Assembly (NCBI RefSeq): GCF_001658005.1
Contig: NZ_CP015986.1
Span: forward strand, 1,178,001-1,242,000
Direction: 5' to 3'
Length of the DNA stretch: 64,000 nt
Source: Sphingobium sp. EP60837
GTDB taxonomy: Bacteria; Pseudomonadota; Alphaproteobacteria; Sphingomonadales; Sphingomonadaceae
The notes beneath the pieces were generated by a model. That model saw nothing but the letters and a program-made list of their open reading frames with translations, was not told the origin of the DNA and did not search any database. The translations under genes were made by a program, and so were the position numbers. Below, in pieces: positions 28,282-37,823 of this stretch (its first letter is position 1; every line of letters starts with the position of its first letter).

Positions 28282-28638
28282 TTAGACTGCGAGCACCTTC
28301 GTCAAAGCGCGCTCAACCGCCCCGATCGTATAGGGTTTCGCCAGCGTCGGACGGTCCGAATGGCTCGACGGGACATCATCGGCCATGCCGCCCGTAGCGA
28401 AAATGAAGGGAATGCCACTTTCTGCAAGCAGGTCGGCGACGGGCCAGCTTTTTTCGCCCTGAAGATTGCAATCGACCAACGCGGCGTCAAAGCCGCCCCT
28501 GCGCGCATGATCGCACGCCTCTTCAACCGACACAGCGATAGCATGCAACCGGTATCCTAGGGTGTCGAGATAATCTTCCAGCATCATGCCGATCATCGCT
28601 TCATCCTCGACCACCAGGATGGTCTTGCTGTCCGACAT
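28282..28638 (-). CDS. Single-domain response regulator beside cckA
   Basis: A 118-residue receiver with E11/D12, phospho-acceptor D56 (LVDCNLQGE), T82 and K101 (LAKPYT), so it should be phosphorylatable. It has no output domain. It lies 81 bp after cckA on the same strand and just before the recA promoter. A link to CckA is suggested only by position. It resembles the receivers often annotated beside sensor kinases in sphingomonads and could act as a phosphate sink. Confidence 0.88.
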   Translation of the reverse strand: MSDSKTILVVEDEAMIGMMLEDYLDTLGYRLHAIAVSVEEACDHARRGGFDAALVDCNLQGEKSWPVADLLAESGIPFIFATGGMADDVPSSHSDRPTLAKPYTIGAVERALTKVLAV

Positions 28639-28719
28639 GTGCGATCCCCTATTTTCGTTACGCTCGCCATCTTATCATCGGCGCGCCGACCAGCATAAAC
28701 GCTTGATCGTTCAAGAAGT

Positions 28720-31146
28720 TCAATCCACCGCGGGCCGCATCGCCAACGCGTCGCGCGCGGCCTCCGCCAGCTGGCTGACGGAGAAAGGCTTGGGCAAAAA
28801 TGCGACATTGGCGATGTCGATCGATTTGCGCAGCTGTTCCTCGGCATAGCCCGACATGAACAACACGGGGAGGTCGGGACGGCTGTTTCGCGCCCTGGCG
28901 ACCATCGACGGACCATCCATATTGGGCATGACCACGTCAGATATCAGCAGGTCGATCTTCTCGTTCCCGGCCAGCACCTCCAGCCCCTGTTCGCCATCAT
29001 TGGCGGTCAACACCTTATAGCCTTGGCGGGCGAGGGCGCGTTCCGCAACGGCGCGCACCATATCCTCATCCTCGACCAGCAGGACGGTTCCCGTGCCCCA
29101 GGTTTCGCTCCGCTTAACCGGAGCCTTGGACAGCTGGACTTGCTCCATGTCAGCGCCCTGATAGACCGGCAGATAAATGACGAAGCTGGCGCCCCGGCCG
29201 AGTTCGGATTCCGCAAAAATATAGCCGCCTGACTGTTTGACGATGCCATAGACCGTCGAGAGGCCAAGACCGGTGCCCTTACCCAGTTCCTTCGTGGTGA
29301 AGAAGGGTTCGAAGATCTTGGACAATATGTCGGGCGGGATGCCAAGGCCCGTGTCGGACACGCGCAACGCCGTATAGTCGGCGGCAGGCAATATCTCCTG
29401 CCGCATCTCCCGCACCTTGGCCGCCGGAACGGAATAGGTCTGGATATTGAGGACGCCGCCTTCCGGCATCGCATCGCGCGCATTCACGGCTAGATTGACG
29501 ATCACCTGTTCCAACTGCCCCGGATCGGCACGCACCGCGCCGAGGTTACGGCCATGGCTGACCTCAAGCTTTACGCTTTCGCCCAGCAAGCGCTTGAGGA
29601 GGTTGGAAACGTCCGCCACAATGTCGGGCAATTGCAGGACTTGCGGGCGCAGCGTCTGCTGGCGGGAAAAGGCGAGCAGTTGGCGCGTCAGACCCGCGGC
29701 GCGATTGCTGTTCGACTTGATCTGCTGAATATCGTCATAATCGCTGTCGCCTGGCGTATGGCGCATCAGCATCAGGTCGCAATGGCCGATGATGGCGGTC
29801 AGGATGTTGTTGAAGTCATGCGCGACGCCGCCCGCCAGCTGGCCGATCGCTTGCATCTTCGTCGCCTGCGCGACTTGCCGCTTGAGCTTGCTTTCCTCGC
29901 TATTGTCCTTGAGGCTGAGCAACACCGCCGCTTCCCCCAAGCCCCGCACGCCCGCAAGGCTCAGCGCAGTCGGTTCTTCCGGCTCGTTGCGAAGCCTGAT
30001 CGCGATGTCGCCGGACATTTGCGGCCCCACCGCAAAACGGCGCACCGCGTCAGCGACCGCCGCCTGGTCCTCGCGCACGACGAGGTCACCGGGGTAGCTG
30101 GGCCGGTCGGAGCGCTTGAGCCCGGCTGCGCGCGAAAAGGCGCTGTTGAGAAACAGCACCCGGCCGTCACGGTCCGCCATCGCAAGGCCGAAGGGCAGCA
30201 AGGAAAGCAGCGTTTCGATATAGGATAGCGCCGACGTACCACCCGCGCTGCCCGCCGGTTCGTCGATCAGCAGCAGGAGCATCGGCCCGTCCTGGCCACC
30301 CCCCTGATTACCCGCAGGCTGCGTTGTTCGCCGCAATGGCACCTGGAGGAGCCGCAGCGGCAAGCCGCCCGACTCTTCGCGGGCCAGGAACAGCCGCCCC
30401 TTGTCATCCACACGCATATGAGCGGCGAAGTCACGCCCCGTGATATTCGCGTCGATGCGCCCCGCCGCGCGCAACAGGAAGGCGCCGTTCGCGGCGCGGA
30501 TCCGCCCTTCGCCGCCGATCATGACCGCCATGATCCCAGCCTCGCCCATTTGCCGTCCGGCGTCGCCAGTCAGCAGCCTGTGCACGTCGTCGAGGGCATT
30601 GGGCTGACGCACCGGGGTGAAGCGCCAGAGCAGATAATCTTCTGATCGGCCGGTGCGGCATATGTCCACATCAAGCCGCAGCGCGCCCTGCGCCATGCCT
30701 TCCACCCGCGCTTCGCCATCCCGCCACGCACCACGTGCGGCTGCGCTCAGGCTTTCCGACAAGCCGGGTTCAGCCGTGATATTGGGAGGCGTGGGAAAAC
30801 CGGGAAACCATTCGCCAAAGAGGTCGCTCGCACAGACCAGCCGCCCGGCCCGGTCCGTCACCGCGATCGCCATGTTGGACGCGTCCGCGGCAACACGCGC
30901 CACCGTCCAGTCCGGCATCGCCTCACGATCGGCGGCTTCTTCAGGAAATAGGCGGCGATACCAGTTGAGCAGCGCCGCAGCCGCCAGTACCATGGCGGCA
31001 AAACCCGCCGCCAGCGCCCGGTCCCCGACAGCATAGATGACGAGGGCGGCCGATAGCAGCGCAGCCAGGATCAGCAGCGGCAGGGACAGGCGTGATGGGC
31101 TTTCGCCTGTCCACGCTTCCTCATCCCTTTTGACGCGCGAGGCCAT
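28720..31146 (-). CDS. cckA: Hybrid histidine kinase CckA (cell-cycle phosphorelay)
   Basis: An 808-residue protein: two transmembrane helices (about 21-40 and 44-62), PAS-like regions (about 85-180 and 310-420), a HisKA domain with H443 in GGVAHDFNNILTAI, an HATPase with NLAVNARDAMPEGG, DTGLGIPPD and GKGTGLGLSTVYGIV, and a C-terminal receiver with phospho-acceptor D737 (ISDVVMPNMDG). This is the CckA layout, in which phosphate passes via ChpT to CtrA; neither is in this window. FLPKPFS holds the receiver lysine. It follows DUF2062 and precedes a single receiver. Confidence 0.94.
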   Translation of the reverse strand: MASRVKRDEEAWTGESPSRLSLPLLILAALLSAALVIYAVGDRALAAGFAAMVLAAAALLNWYRRLFPEEAADREAMPDWTVARVAADASNMAIAVTDRAGRLVCASDLFGEWFPGFPTPPNITAEPGLSESLSAAARGAWRDGEARVEGMAQGALRLDVDICRTGRSEDYLLWRFTPVRQPNALDDVHRLLTGDAGRQMGEAGIMAVMIGGEGRIRAANGAFLLRAAGRIDANITGRDFAAHMRVDDKGRLFLAREESGGLPLRLLQVPLRRTTQPAGNQGGGQDGPMLLLLIDEPAGSAGGTSALSYIETLLSLLPFGLAMADRDGRVLFLNSAFSRAAGLKRSDRPSYPGDLVVREDQAAVADAVRRFAVGPQMSGDIAIRLRNEPEEPTALSLAGVRGLGEAAVLLSLKDNSEESKLKRQVAQATKMQAIGQLAGGVAHDFNNILTAIIGHCDLMLMRHTPGDSDYDDIQQIKSNSNRAAGLTRQLLAFSRQQTLRPQVLQLPDIVADVSNLLKRLLGESVKLEVSHGRNLGAVRADPGQLEQVIVNLAVNARDAMPEGGVLNIQTYSVPAAKVREMRQEILPAADYTALRVSDTGLGIPPDILSKIFEPFFTTKELGKGTGLGLSTVYGIVKQSGGYIFAESELGRGASFVIYLPVYQGADMEQVQLSKAPVKRSETWGTGTVLLVEDEDMVRAVAERALARQGYKVLTANDGEQGLEVLAGNEKIDLLISDVVMPNMDGPSMVARARNSRPDLPVLFMSGYAEEQLRKSIDIANVAFLPKPFSVSQLAEAARDALAMRPAVD

Positions 31147-31191
31147 GGCCCGGCCTTCCCCCTTGAAAACGCATGGACAGTTTCGCCGCCG

Positions 31192-31785
31192 TCAGACGGG
31201 AGCGACTTCTTCCAATGCGCTGCTTTCGGGTGCCTTGCCAATCCTCAATTTGCGCGCATGCCATTTCCGGCCCATGCGATGACGCCAGATCCAATCCGCG
31301 ATGAAGTAACCAACAACCGCCACCGCGATGGAGATCAGCGTGAGTCCGAACAGCATCGCGGGCGCCGCTTCGGAAAAGAGCCATGCGACCCACTGACGAA
31401 TTGTTGCATGATCGTTGACCAGCGCCATGAAACCCGATGCGTCGGCGGTCCGCCCCAGCATCCAGTTGCCGATATAGACCGATACCCAAAGAATGAGCGG
31501 CGTCGTCGCGGGATTGGACAGGAAGGTCATTGCCGCGGCGATCGGAATATTGGCGCGGAAAGGCAGTGCCAGCAGCGCCGCGCCGGCAATCTGGATACCA
31601 GGGATCAACAGAAAGATGCCGACCAGCAACCCCAGCGCTACGCCGCGCGGCACCGAGCGCCGGGTAAAACGCCAGAGCGACGGCTCTAAAACGCGGTGGG
31701 CCACGGGGGCGAGGAAACGATTATCTTCGAGCGATTCGCGCGTCGGAGCATGAGCATGCCACCAGCGGCTGAGCCTGTTGTCCAT
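31192..31785 (-). CDS. DUF2062 membrane protein
   Basis: A 197-residue protein with three or four hydrophobic segments. VARGVALGLLVGIF-like (PRGVALGLLVGIFLLIPG), FRANIPIAAAMTFLSNPATTP and the closing VVGYFIADWIWRHRM are the typical DUF2062 pattern. Function is not established. Its ATG overlaps the smpB stop (TGATG), so it is made together with SmpB, an arrangement I take as ordinary for this group. Confidence 0.88.
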   Translation of the reverse strand: MDNRLSRWWHAHAPTRESLEDNRFLAPVAHRVLEPSLWRFTRRSVPRGVALGLLVGIFLLIPGIQIAGAALLALPFRANIPIAAAMTFLSNPATTPLILWVSVYIGNWMLGRTADASGFMALVNDHATIRQWVAWLFSEAAPAMLFGLTLISIAVAVVGYFIADWIWRHRMGRKWHARKLRIGKAPESSALEEVAPV

Positions 31786-32267
31786 CAGCGATGCGCCTTC
31801 ATGATGCGCTGCTGATCGCGCTTCCAGTCGCGCTCCTTGATCGTTTCCCGCTTGTCGTGAGTCTTCTTGCCCTTGGCAAGCGCCAGTTCGACCTTCGCCT
31901 TGCCACGGCCGTTGAAATAGATGCTCAAGGGAACGAGCGTCATGCCCTTGCGCTCGACCGCGCCGTGCATCCGGGCAATCTCCCGCTCGTGCAGCAGCAG
32001 CTTGCGGGGGCGTTTGGGCTCATGGTTGAAACGGTTGCCGTGGCTGAATTCAGGAATGTTGCTGTTGACCAGCCAAACCTGGTTACCCTTCACCTCGGCA
32101 TAGCTTTCGGCGATGTTGCCCTCACCGAAGCGAAGCGACTTCACCTCCGTCCCCTGCAGCGCGATGCCCGCTTCGAACACATCCTCCAGGAAATATTCAA
32201 AGCGCGCGCGCCGGTTCTCGGCGACGATCTTCTTCTTGTCGAACAATTCGGGACGGGGACGGGCCAT
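31785..32267 (-). CDS. smpB: SsrA-binding protein SmpB
   Basis: A 160-residue protein with the SmpB hallmarks: [20 protein letters not shown], the GTEVKSLR strand, [31 protein letters not shown] and a basic C-terminal tail ([17 protein letters not shown]) that enters the mRNA channel. It binds tmRNA to rescue stalled ribosomes. The tmRNA gene itself was not seen in this window. It lies 45 bp after dapA on the same strand. Confidence 0.97.
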   Translation of the reverse strand: MARPRPELFDKKKIVAENRRARFEYFLEDVFEAGIALQGTEVKSLRFGEGNIAESYAEVKGNQVWLVNSNIPEFSHGNRFNHEPKRPRKLLLHEREIARMHGAVERKGMTLVPLSIYFNGRGKAKVELALAKGKKTHDKRETIKERDWKRDQQRIMKAHR

Positions 32268-32312
32268 GGGACTCTTAACTAACTCACTTCACCATATAAG
32301 GCCGCAGCCCTT

Positions 32313-33191
32313 TTAGACGAGACCCGCAATTTCCAGCGCCCGATCAACCGCCGCGCGGCTCGATTCCGACGGCCAGGTGATCGGCAGACGTATGTCACCG
32401 GGCATGTCCGACCGCACGCGGGTGAGCGCATATTTAACCGGACCAGGTGAAGAATCGCTGAACAGGGCGTCATGCAAGGGGTAGAGACGATCCTGCAGCG
32501 CAAGCGCACCGTTCCAATCGCCGGACGCGCAAGCGGCCTGGAACTCCGCACACAGCCGCGGCGCGACATTCGCCGTGACGGAGATGCAGCCCTTGCCCCC
32601 CATTGCATTGAATCCCAGAGCGGTTTCGTCATTGCCGGACAGCTGGCAGAAATCCGCCCGGCAGGCGAGGCGCTGCGCGGTGACCCGCCCCAGATTTCCG
32701 GTGGCGTCCTTGATGCCGACGATCGACTGATATTCCTCAGACAAGCGGTGAATCACCGGAACGCCGATGTCGGTGATAGTGCGGCTGGGCACATTGTAGA
32801 GGACTATCGGCAGGTTGCAGCGTTCGGCCAGATAGGCAAAATGCTGATAAACGCCGTCCTGGTTCGGCTTGTTATAATAAGGCGCGACGACCAGCGCGGC
32901 GTCTGCGCCAGCTGCTTGGGCGGCGAACATATGTTCCAGAGCGATGCGCGTGTCATTGGAACCGCAGCCCGCGATCACCGGCACCCGGCCCGCCGCCTGA
33001 TCGACGCAGATGGCGACCACGCGATTATGCTCTTCCACCGTCATGGTTGCGCTTTCGCCGGTGGTGCCGCAGGGTACGAGCGCGCTGCTTCCCTCCTCGA
33101 TCTGCCAATCCACGAGGGCGCGAAATGCCGCCTCGTCCACCGTCCCGTCGCGAAACGGGGTGACCAGCGCCGGAATGGACCCGGAAAACAT
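32313..33191 (-). CDS. dapA: 4-hydroxy-tetrahydrodipicolinate synthase
   Basis: A 292-residue TIM-barrel enzyme that condenses pyruvate with aspartate semialdehyde in lysine/diaminopimelate synthesis. Schiff-base lysine K161 is in VGIKDATGNLGR, and VPCGTTGES (39-47) and LYNVPSRT (131-138) are the other active-site stretches. AAGGAG seven bases before the ATG favours it over the TTG codons six bases upstream. It begins the co-oriented dapA-smpB-DUF2062-cckA block and is divergent from the transglycosylase gene. Confidence 0.97.
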   Translation of the reverse strand: MFSGSIPALVTPFRDGTVDEAAFRALVDWQIEEGSSALVPCGTTGESATMTVEEHNRVVAICVDQAAGRVPVIAGCGSNDTRIALEHMFAAQAAGADAALVVAPYYNKPNQDGVYQHFAYLAERCNLPIVLYNVPSRTITDIGVPVIHRLSEEYQSIVGIKDATGNLGRVTAQRLACRADFCQLSGNDETALGFNAMGGKGCISVTANVAPRLCAEFQAACASGDWNGALALQDRLYPLHDALFSDSSPGPVKYALTRVRSDMPGDIRLPITWPSESSRAAVDRALEIAGLV

Positions 33192-33294
33192 CAACAAACT
33201 CCTTCAATTCACCGGCATTCCGGGGCACACTGTCGAGTGAGGGCGACGTGGCGCTATAGCGCGTCATTCATGGCCTGATAAGGATGGAATTGCG

Positions 33295-35382
33295 ATGATG
33301 TCCAGTAGGCTGTCACCTCGCCGCCCTGAAACAGCAATGGTCCGCATGCCTTTGATCGCTCTTCTTCTTTTCACCGCCGGCGCCAGCGCCCAGACCGAAG
33401 CGCCGGTTTACCCTGCAGCAACGCCCTACCCGGCCGGTGCAGTGGTGCAGCCGACTCCGGCACCAACTCAATCGACACCCTGGAGCCAAGTGAGCGGGCG
33501 AATCGGCGTTGCGTCCGATCCCGCCATCTCCGGCACGATCAGCCAATGGCGCGCGCTGCAGCAGAGCGACGGCCTGGGTTTTTCCACCTATACCAGCTTC
33601 ATCCTGGCGAACCCCGGCTGGCCGGGCGAGGACCGCATGCGGCGGCTGGCGGAAACCAGCATCAATCCCAACAGCTATGATCCGCGGCAGGTTACGGCCT
33701 TCTTTGCCCGCTTCCCGGCGCGGACCGCGACCGGGCATGCGCGCAATGCACTCGCGCTGGTGCAGATGGGGCGCATGGCCGAAGCGCGCATCGCCGCGCG
33801 TAGCGCATGGGTCGGTGGCTCGCTCTCCCCCGATGACGAGTCGCGACTGCTGTCGCTCTTCGGTTCTAGTTGGACGAGCGCGGATCATGATCAACGCGCC
33901 GACATGCTGTTGTGGGGCAATGACACCGCAGGGGCGCAGCGAATGCTGGCCTATGTGACGCCAACGCGCCGCCCCGTCTATGACGCGCGGATCGGCTTCC
34001 GCCAGAAGCTGCCCGATGCAGCCGCTCGGATGCAAATCGCCGAGAGCGTAGGCGTATCTGACGCAGGTTATATTGCCGATAAGGCGACATGGCTGATCAA
34101 CACCGGCAATTGGATCGCTGCACGGCAATATTTGGCCAACCGTCCGGCGCTGACCTTCCGCCCCGGCAATGCCGAGAAATGGTATGAGACGCTGCTGGGG
34201 CAGGCGCGCGCAGCCGCCAATGACAGCCAGTGGAGCTTCGCCTACGGCATCGCCAGCAAGATCGATGACGCTTATGCTCCTGGCGTCGACATCTCCAGCC
34301 GCCCGATTGGGGAACGCGACGATTATACAAGCCTCGCCTGGCTCGCGGGATCTACTGCTTTTTACAATTTGAATCGTCCTGCCGATGCAGCGGCGATGTT
34401 CCGCCGCTATGCCACGGCGGCGAAGTCTCCACAGACGCAGTCCAAGGGCTATTATTGGGCGGGACGCGCCGCTCTGGCCGCCGGGGATACGGCAACTGCC
34501 AACAGCTATTTCGCGCAAGCATCGGTTTTCCCAGATCAGTTTTACGGCCAACTGGCACTCGAGCGTGTCGGCAAGCCCGTGCCCGCTCCCGCAATCGTCG
34601 AACGGCCGGTCGAGATTTCAGCCGCTGAGCGGACGGCCTTCAACAATCGCTCCGTCGTCCGCGCCGTCAAGGCGCTGGGACAAATGGGATATTGGGAAGA
34701 TCAGAGCAAATTTGCTCGCGCCATCGCGAATAATGCCGACAGCGACAGCGACCATTATCTCGCCGCCGAATTGGCGAAAAGCATCGGGCGGCCGGACATG
34801 GGCGTCATGGTGGGCCGCCGCGCGGTGTCGAGCGGCCTTACCGGCTATGGGGAAAGCGCCTTCCCGCGCGTGCCGGTGCCGCCTACCGCTCAATCCAACT
34901 GGACGATGGTTCACGCCATTGCGCGGCAGGAAAGCCAGTTCGACCGGCAGATCGTCAGCCATGCGGGCGCGCGCGGCCTGATGCAGCTGATGCCCGGCAC
35001 CGCGCGGGAGCAGGCGGGCAAACTGGGCCTCGGCTATGATCCAAGCTCACTCAACGATCCGAGCTACAACATCATGCTGGGTTCTTCCTATTTCCAGCGG
35101 ATGCTCAACTATTATGGCGGCAGCTACCCGCTGGCGGTCGCGGCCTATAATGCGGGTCCGGGCAATGTGAACCGCTGGATCGCCTCCAATGGCGATCCGC
35201 GCATGCCCGGCGCCGACATGCTGCGCTGGATTGAGCAGATACCGCTCTTCGAGACCCGCAATTATGTCCAGCGTGTTCTGGAAAACGCCGTGGTGTATGA
35301 AGCGATGAACCCGGAACGGGCGCGTTTTCGCGGCTCCAGCACGCCGCTGTCCAAATATCTCGGCAAGCAGACGCCGGGCTAA
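33295..35382 (+). CDS. Soluble lytic murein transglycosylase (Slt70-like)
   Basis: A 695-residue periplasmic enzyme. It has a signal peptide (about 1-32, ending AGASAQ), a long alpha-helical superhelical domain (about 60-520) and a C-terminal SLT catalytic domain with E546 in IARQESQFDRQ, GARGLMQLMPGTA and VAAYNAGPGNVNRWI. It cleaves peptidoglycan glycan strands with formation of 1,6-anhydromuramic acid. AAGGA lies before the ATG. Divergent from dapA, an arrangement suited to cell-wall metabolism. Confidence 0.94.
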   Translation: MMSSRLSPRRPETAMVRMPLIALLLFTAGASAQTEAPVYPAATPYPAGAVVQPTPAPTQSTPWSQVSGRIGVASDPAISGTISQWRALQQSDGLGFSTYTSFILANPGWPGEDRMRRLAETSINPNSYDPRQVTAFFARFPARTATGHARNALALVQMGRMAEARIAARSAWVGGSLSPDDESRLLSLFGSSWTSADHDQRADMLLWGNDTAGAQRMLAYVTPTRRPVYDARIGFRQKLPDAAARMQIAESVGVSDAGYIADKATWLINTGNWIAARQYLANRPALTFRPGNAEKWYETLLGQARAAANDSQWSFAYGIASKIDDAYAPGVDISSRPIGERDDYTSLAWLAGSTAFYNLNRPADAAAMFRRYATAAKSPQTQSKGYYWAGRAALAAGDTATANSYFAQASVFPDQFYGQLALERVGKPVPAPAIVERPVEISAAERTAFNNRSVVRAVKALGQMGYWEDQSKFARAIANNADSDSDHYLAAELAKSIGRPDMGVMVGRRAVSSGLTGYGESAFPRVPVPPTAQSNWTMVHAIARQESQFDRQIVSHAGARGLMQLMPGTAREQAGKLGLGYDPSSLNDPSYNIMLGSSYFQRMLNYYGGSYPLAVAAYNAGPGNVNRWIASNGDPRMPGADMLRWIEQIPLFETRNYVQRVLENAVVYEAMNPERARFRGSSTPLSKYLGKQTPG

Positions 35383-35470
35383 GACGCTTCCATTCGTTCG
35401 AGCAGGGTCGGGAAACTTCGCGTAACAGTTGCTCGACTTCGCTCGGCACGAAGGGCTAGGCTATGCTGCC

Positions 35471-35953
35471 ATGACCGCCCATCCCAACTACATCACACCC
35501 GACGGCTTTTCGAAGCTGCGCGCCGAATATGACCAGCTTCTGGGCGTCGAGCGCCCGCGCGTCGTCGAGATTGTAAGCTGGGCAGCGGGCAATGGCGACC
35601 GTAGCGAAAATGGCGACTATCTCTACGGTCGCAAGCGCATGCGTGAGATTGACGGCCAACTCCGCCGATTGTCGAAAAAGATGAAGGACGCCAAGGTCGT
35701 CGATCCGCGGCAGCAGCCCGACAAAAACAAGGTCTTCTTCGGCGCGACCGTCACCATCGTGGACGAGGATGACAATCATCGCACCGTCACCATCGTGGGC
35801 AATGACGAAGCGGATGCCAGTGCGGGGCGGATCGGATGGGGATCGCCCATCGCACGAGCCTTGCGCGGCGCTGCTATCGGCGATCTGCGCCGCGTCCTGC
35901 TCCCGGCCGGGGAGAAGGAATATGAGGTGATGGCGATCAGCTATCCGGCGTAA
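35471..35953 (+). CDS. greB: Transcription elongation factor GreB
   Basis: About 160 residues from MTAHPNYITPDGF. The N-terminal coiled coil contains the catalytic acidic tip (NGDRSENGDYLYGRKR) that reaches into the RNA polymerase secondary channel to stimulate cleavage of backtracked RNA; the C-terminal FKBP-like domain has GDLRRVLLPAGEKEYEVMAI. The RKRMREIDGQLRRL stretch fits GreB rather than GreA. The frame is open 14 codons further upstream but these do not match the family. Confidence 0.94.
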   Translation: MTAHPNYITPDGFSKLRAEYDQLLGVERPRVVEIVSWAAGNGDRSENGDYLYGRKRMREIDGQLRRLSKKMKDAKVVDPRQQPDKNKVFFGATVTIVDEDDNHRTVTIVGNDEADASAGRIGWGSPIARALRGAAIGDLRRVLLPAGEKEYEVMAISYPA

Positions 35954-36250
35954 GAAACCGCCATTTTCCGCCGAAGTTCACACCATATGCGCGCGCGTGC
36001 GCGAGCGCGCGTAGGCATCGTGGAAAGCAGTTTGACGGTTCAAAGAGGGGCGCGGGATAGACAGGCCGGAGGAATGTAGGACAGGCTAAATCGAGGTCTG
36101 TTGGTGAAATAGGATGCTTTTTGGGAGGCTGTGGCGATTAGGTTACACACGCTTCGTTGGAAGATGGCCCGAGAAAAATGTCCTGTCCGCTGCTGGTAAT
36201 GCGCCACAGGTGACGGGTCTCCGTTAACGCCGTCAACCAGAGGAAGCGGG

Positions 36251-36271
36251 ATCCCGGCTCAAGGCCGGGAT
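36251..36271. repeat. Intergenic palindrome, CCCGGC/GCCGGG type
   Basis: ATCCCGGC and GCCGGGAT form an 8-bp stem around a 5-base loop, followed by GACGG. The same design (stem starting ATCCC, then GACGG) recurs at 40359-40378, pointing to a dispersed palindromic family. Confidence 0.6.
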
Positions 36272-36303
36272 GACGGAAAATTGTTTGCTTGCGGCTAATC
36301 AAA

Positions 36304-36323
36304 CCCTCCCTTGGAAGGGAGGG
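36304..36323. repeat. Intergenic palindrome, CCCTCCCTT/AAGGGAGGG
   Basis: A 9-bp perfect stem with a two-base centre. It lies 40 bp from the ctpA stop codon, and could serve as its mRNA 3' structure. Confidence 0.6.
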
Positions 36324-36365
36324 GCTATGTCCGCAATCCACCCAAGCCGATACTGATCTGCAGGC

Positions 36366-37715
36366 TTAGCGCGCCGGCTTGCGCATCATCGGCTGCGCCT
36401 GCGCCACCACGGCACCCGGCTTCGCCGCCAGCCGGCCGATGGTCTTCAGCGCATAGTCGAGCTGGAAGTCCTCGATGCCCTTCTTCTTCAGTTCCTCGGC
36501 GGTCATGGCGAAGCGAGGATCGTCCTTAATATCCTCTTCGAGCGCGGCGTTGTCCGTCTTGATCTCGTTGATCAAATGGCGGCGCAGGTCGCTTTCGCGG
36601 AACTTCGGCCGGTTCTTGTAATCGGGATCGGACAGCTGCGGCACGCGAACGTCAGGCTCGATCCCGCCTTCCTGCACAGAGCGGCCGGACGGCGTGTAAT
36701 AGCGCGCCGTCGTCAGCTTAAGGGCGGTCGTGTTGCTCAGCGGCAGCATCGTCTGCACGCTACCCTTGCCGAAGCTACGCTCGCCCATCACCAGGGCGCG
36801 ATGCTGGTCCTGCAGCGCGCCTGCGACGATCTCCGATGCCGATGCCGAGCCCGCATCGACGAGAACGATGACCGGCAGACCCTTCGCGTCGTCACCGGGC
36901 TTGGCATAATAGCGCTCGACATCGCCCTTCTGACGGCCGCGCTGGGACACGATTTCGCCGCGCTCCAGGAAGCTGTCGCTGACCGACACCGCCTCGTCCA
37001 GCAGGCCGCCGGGGTTGGAGCGCAGATCAAGAATATAGCCGGTCGGCTTGTGGCCGAGCGATTTATCGATGCTGCGGATCGCCTGGCGCATGTCGGCGCC
37101 GGTATTGGCCGAGAAGCTGACGATGTTGATCACACCGACATTGTTCTTCACTTCCCACTTTACGGGCTTTAGCTGAATGATTTCGCGAGTTAACGTGAGT
37201 TCGATGGGCTTGTCGCGGCCCGGCCGCACGATGGTGAGCTTGATCGACGTGCCGGCGGCGCCGCGCATCTTGTCGACCGCCTCGTCCAGCGTTCCGCCAT
37301 AGATGAGCTGCCCATCGAGATGGGTGATATAGTCCCCCGCCTTGATCCCCGCACGCCAGGCCGGGGTATCCTGCGTCGGCGCGATAACCTTGACCGCGCC
37401 GTCTTCCTGCGTGACCGACAGGCCAAGGCCGCCATAGCTGCCTTCGGTCTGGGTGCGCAGATTTTGGAAGTCGCGGGCGTCGAGGAAGCTGGAGTGTGGA
37501 TCGAGGCTGGCGAGCATGCCGTCGATCGCGCCCTTGATCAGCTTTTCGTCATCGACCTTCTCGACATAGTCGCTGCGAACCTTCTGGAACACGTCCATGA
37601 ACTCGTCGAGCGCCTTGTAGCTGCTGGCTTCCCCATCGGCGAGCGCGGCGGTCGTGGCGGGGATGAGCGCGAGCGCGCCAAGGGCAACGGCGCCCCGGAA
37701 GAAATTGGAAGTCAT
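36366..37715 (-). CDS. ctpA: Carboxyl-terminal processing protease (S41 family)
   Basis: About 449 residues. It has a signal peptide (MTSNFFRGAVALGALALIP... ending ALA), a PDZ domain (about 80-165, GGLGLSVTQEDGAVKVIAP and AGIKAGDYITHLDG) and an S41 catalytic core with ILDLRSNPGGLLDEAV, the serine motif GSASASEIVAGAL and lysine in ERSFGKGSVQ. It acts in the periplasm on protein C-termini. The ATG used has CAGGAC at good spacing; in-frame TTG/ATG codons 21-24 bp upstream lack one. Confidence 0.95.
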   Translation of the reverse strand: MTSNFFRGAVALGALALIPATTAALADGEASSYKALDEFMDVFQKVRSDYVEKVDDEKLIKGAIDGMLASLDPHSSFLDARDFQNLRTQTEGSYGGLGLSVTQEDGAVKVIAPTQDTPAWRAGIKAGDYITHLDGQLIYGGTLDEAVDKMRGAAGTSIKLTIVRPGRDKPIELTLTREIIQLKPVKWEVKNNVGVINIVSFSANTGADMRQAIRSIDKSLGHKPTGYILDLRSNPGGLLDEAVSVSDSFLERGEIVSQRGRQKGDVERYYAKPGDDAKGLPVIVLVDAGSASASEIVAGALQDQHRALVMGERSFGKGSVQTMLPLSNTTALKLTTARYYTPSGRSVQEGGIEPDVRVPQLSDPDYKNRPKFRESDLRRHLINEIKTDNAALEEDIKDDPRFAMTAEELKKKGIEDFQLDYALKTIGRLAAKPGAVVAQAQPMMRKPAR

Positions 37716-37823
37716 TGCTGTCCTGAGTCCTGGCATCAAGCGGCCAGTATAGGCGGGTTGTCAGCCAGACGCAAAGCATGGCTGGAGCCAACCGCCTTTC
37801 TGCCGCTTTAGGAGTTGCCTGCC

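Larger units (their letters stand above)
35954..36365. other. Non-coding intergenic patch between greB and ctpA
   Basis: About 410 bp with no credible gene on either strand. It holds an alternating purine-pyrimidine tract (35985-36003, then 36005-36013 after a break) made of GC steps, and two palindromes described separately. The two flanking genes converge, so no promoter is required here. No terminator with a T-run was seen. Confidence 0.65.

Noticed and set aside
31786..32267. tmRNA gene expected beside smpB
   Set aside because: No alanine-tRNA-like ends or tag reading frame in the surrounding gaps.
35954..36365. Possible small RNA or CRISPR array
   Set aside because: No regular spacer-repeat pattern; only isolated palindromes and no promoter/terminator pair.
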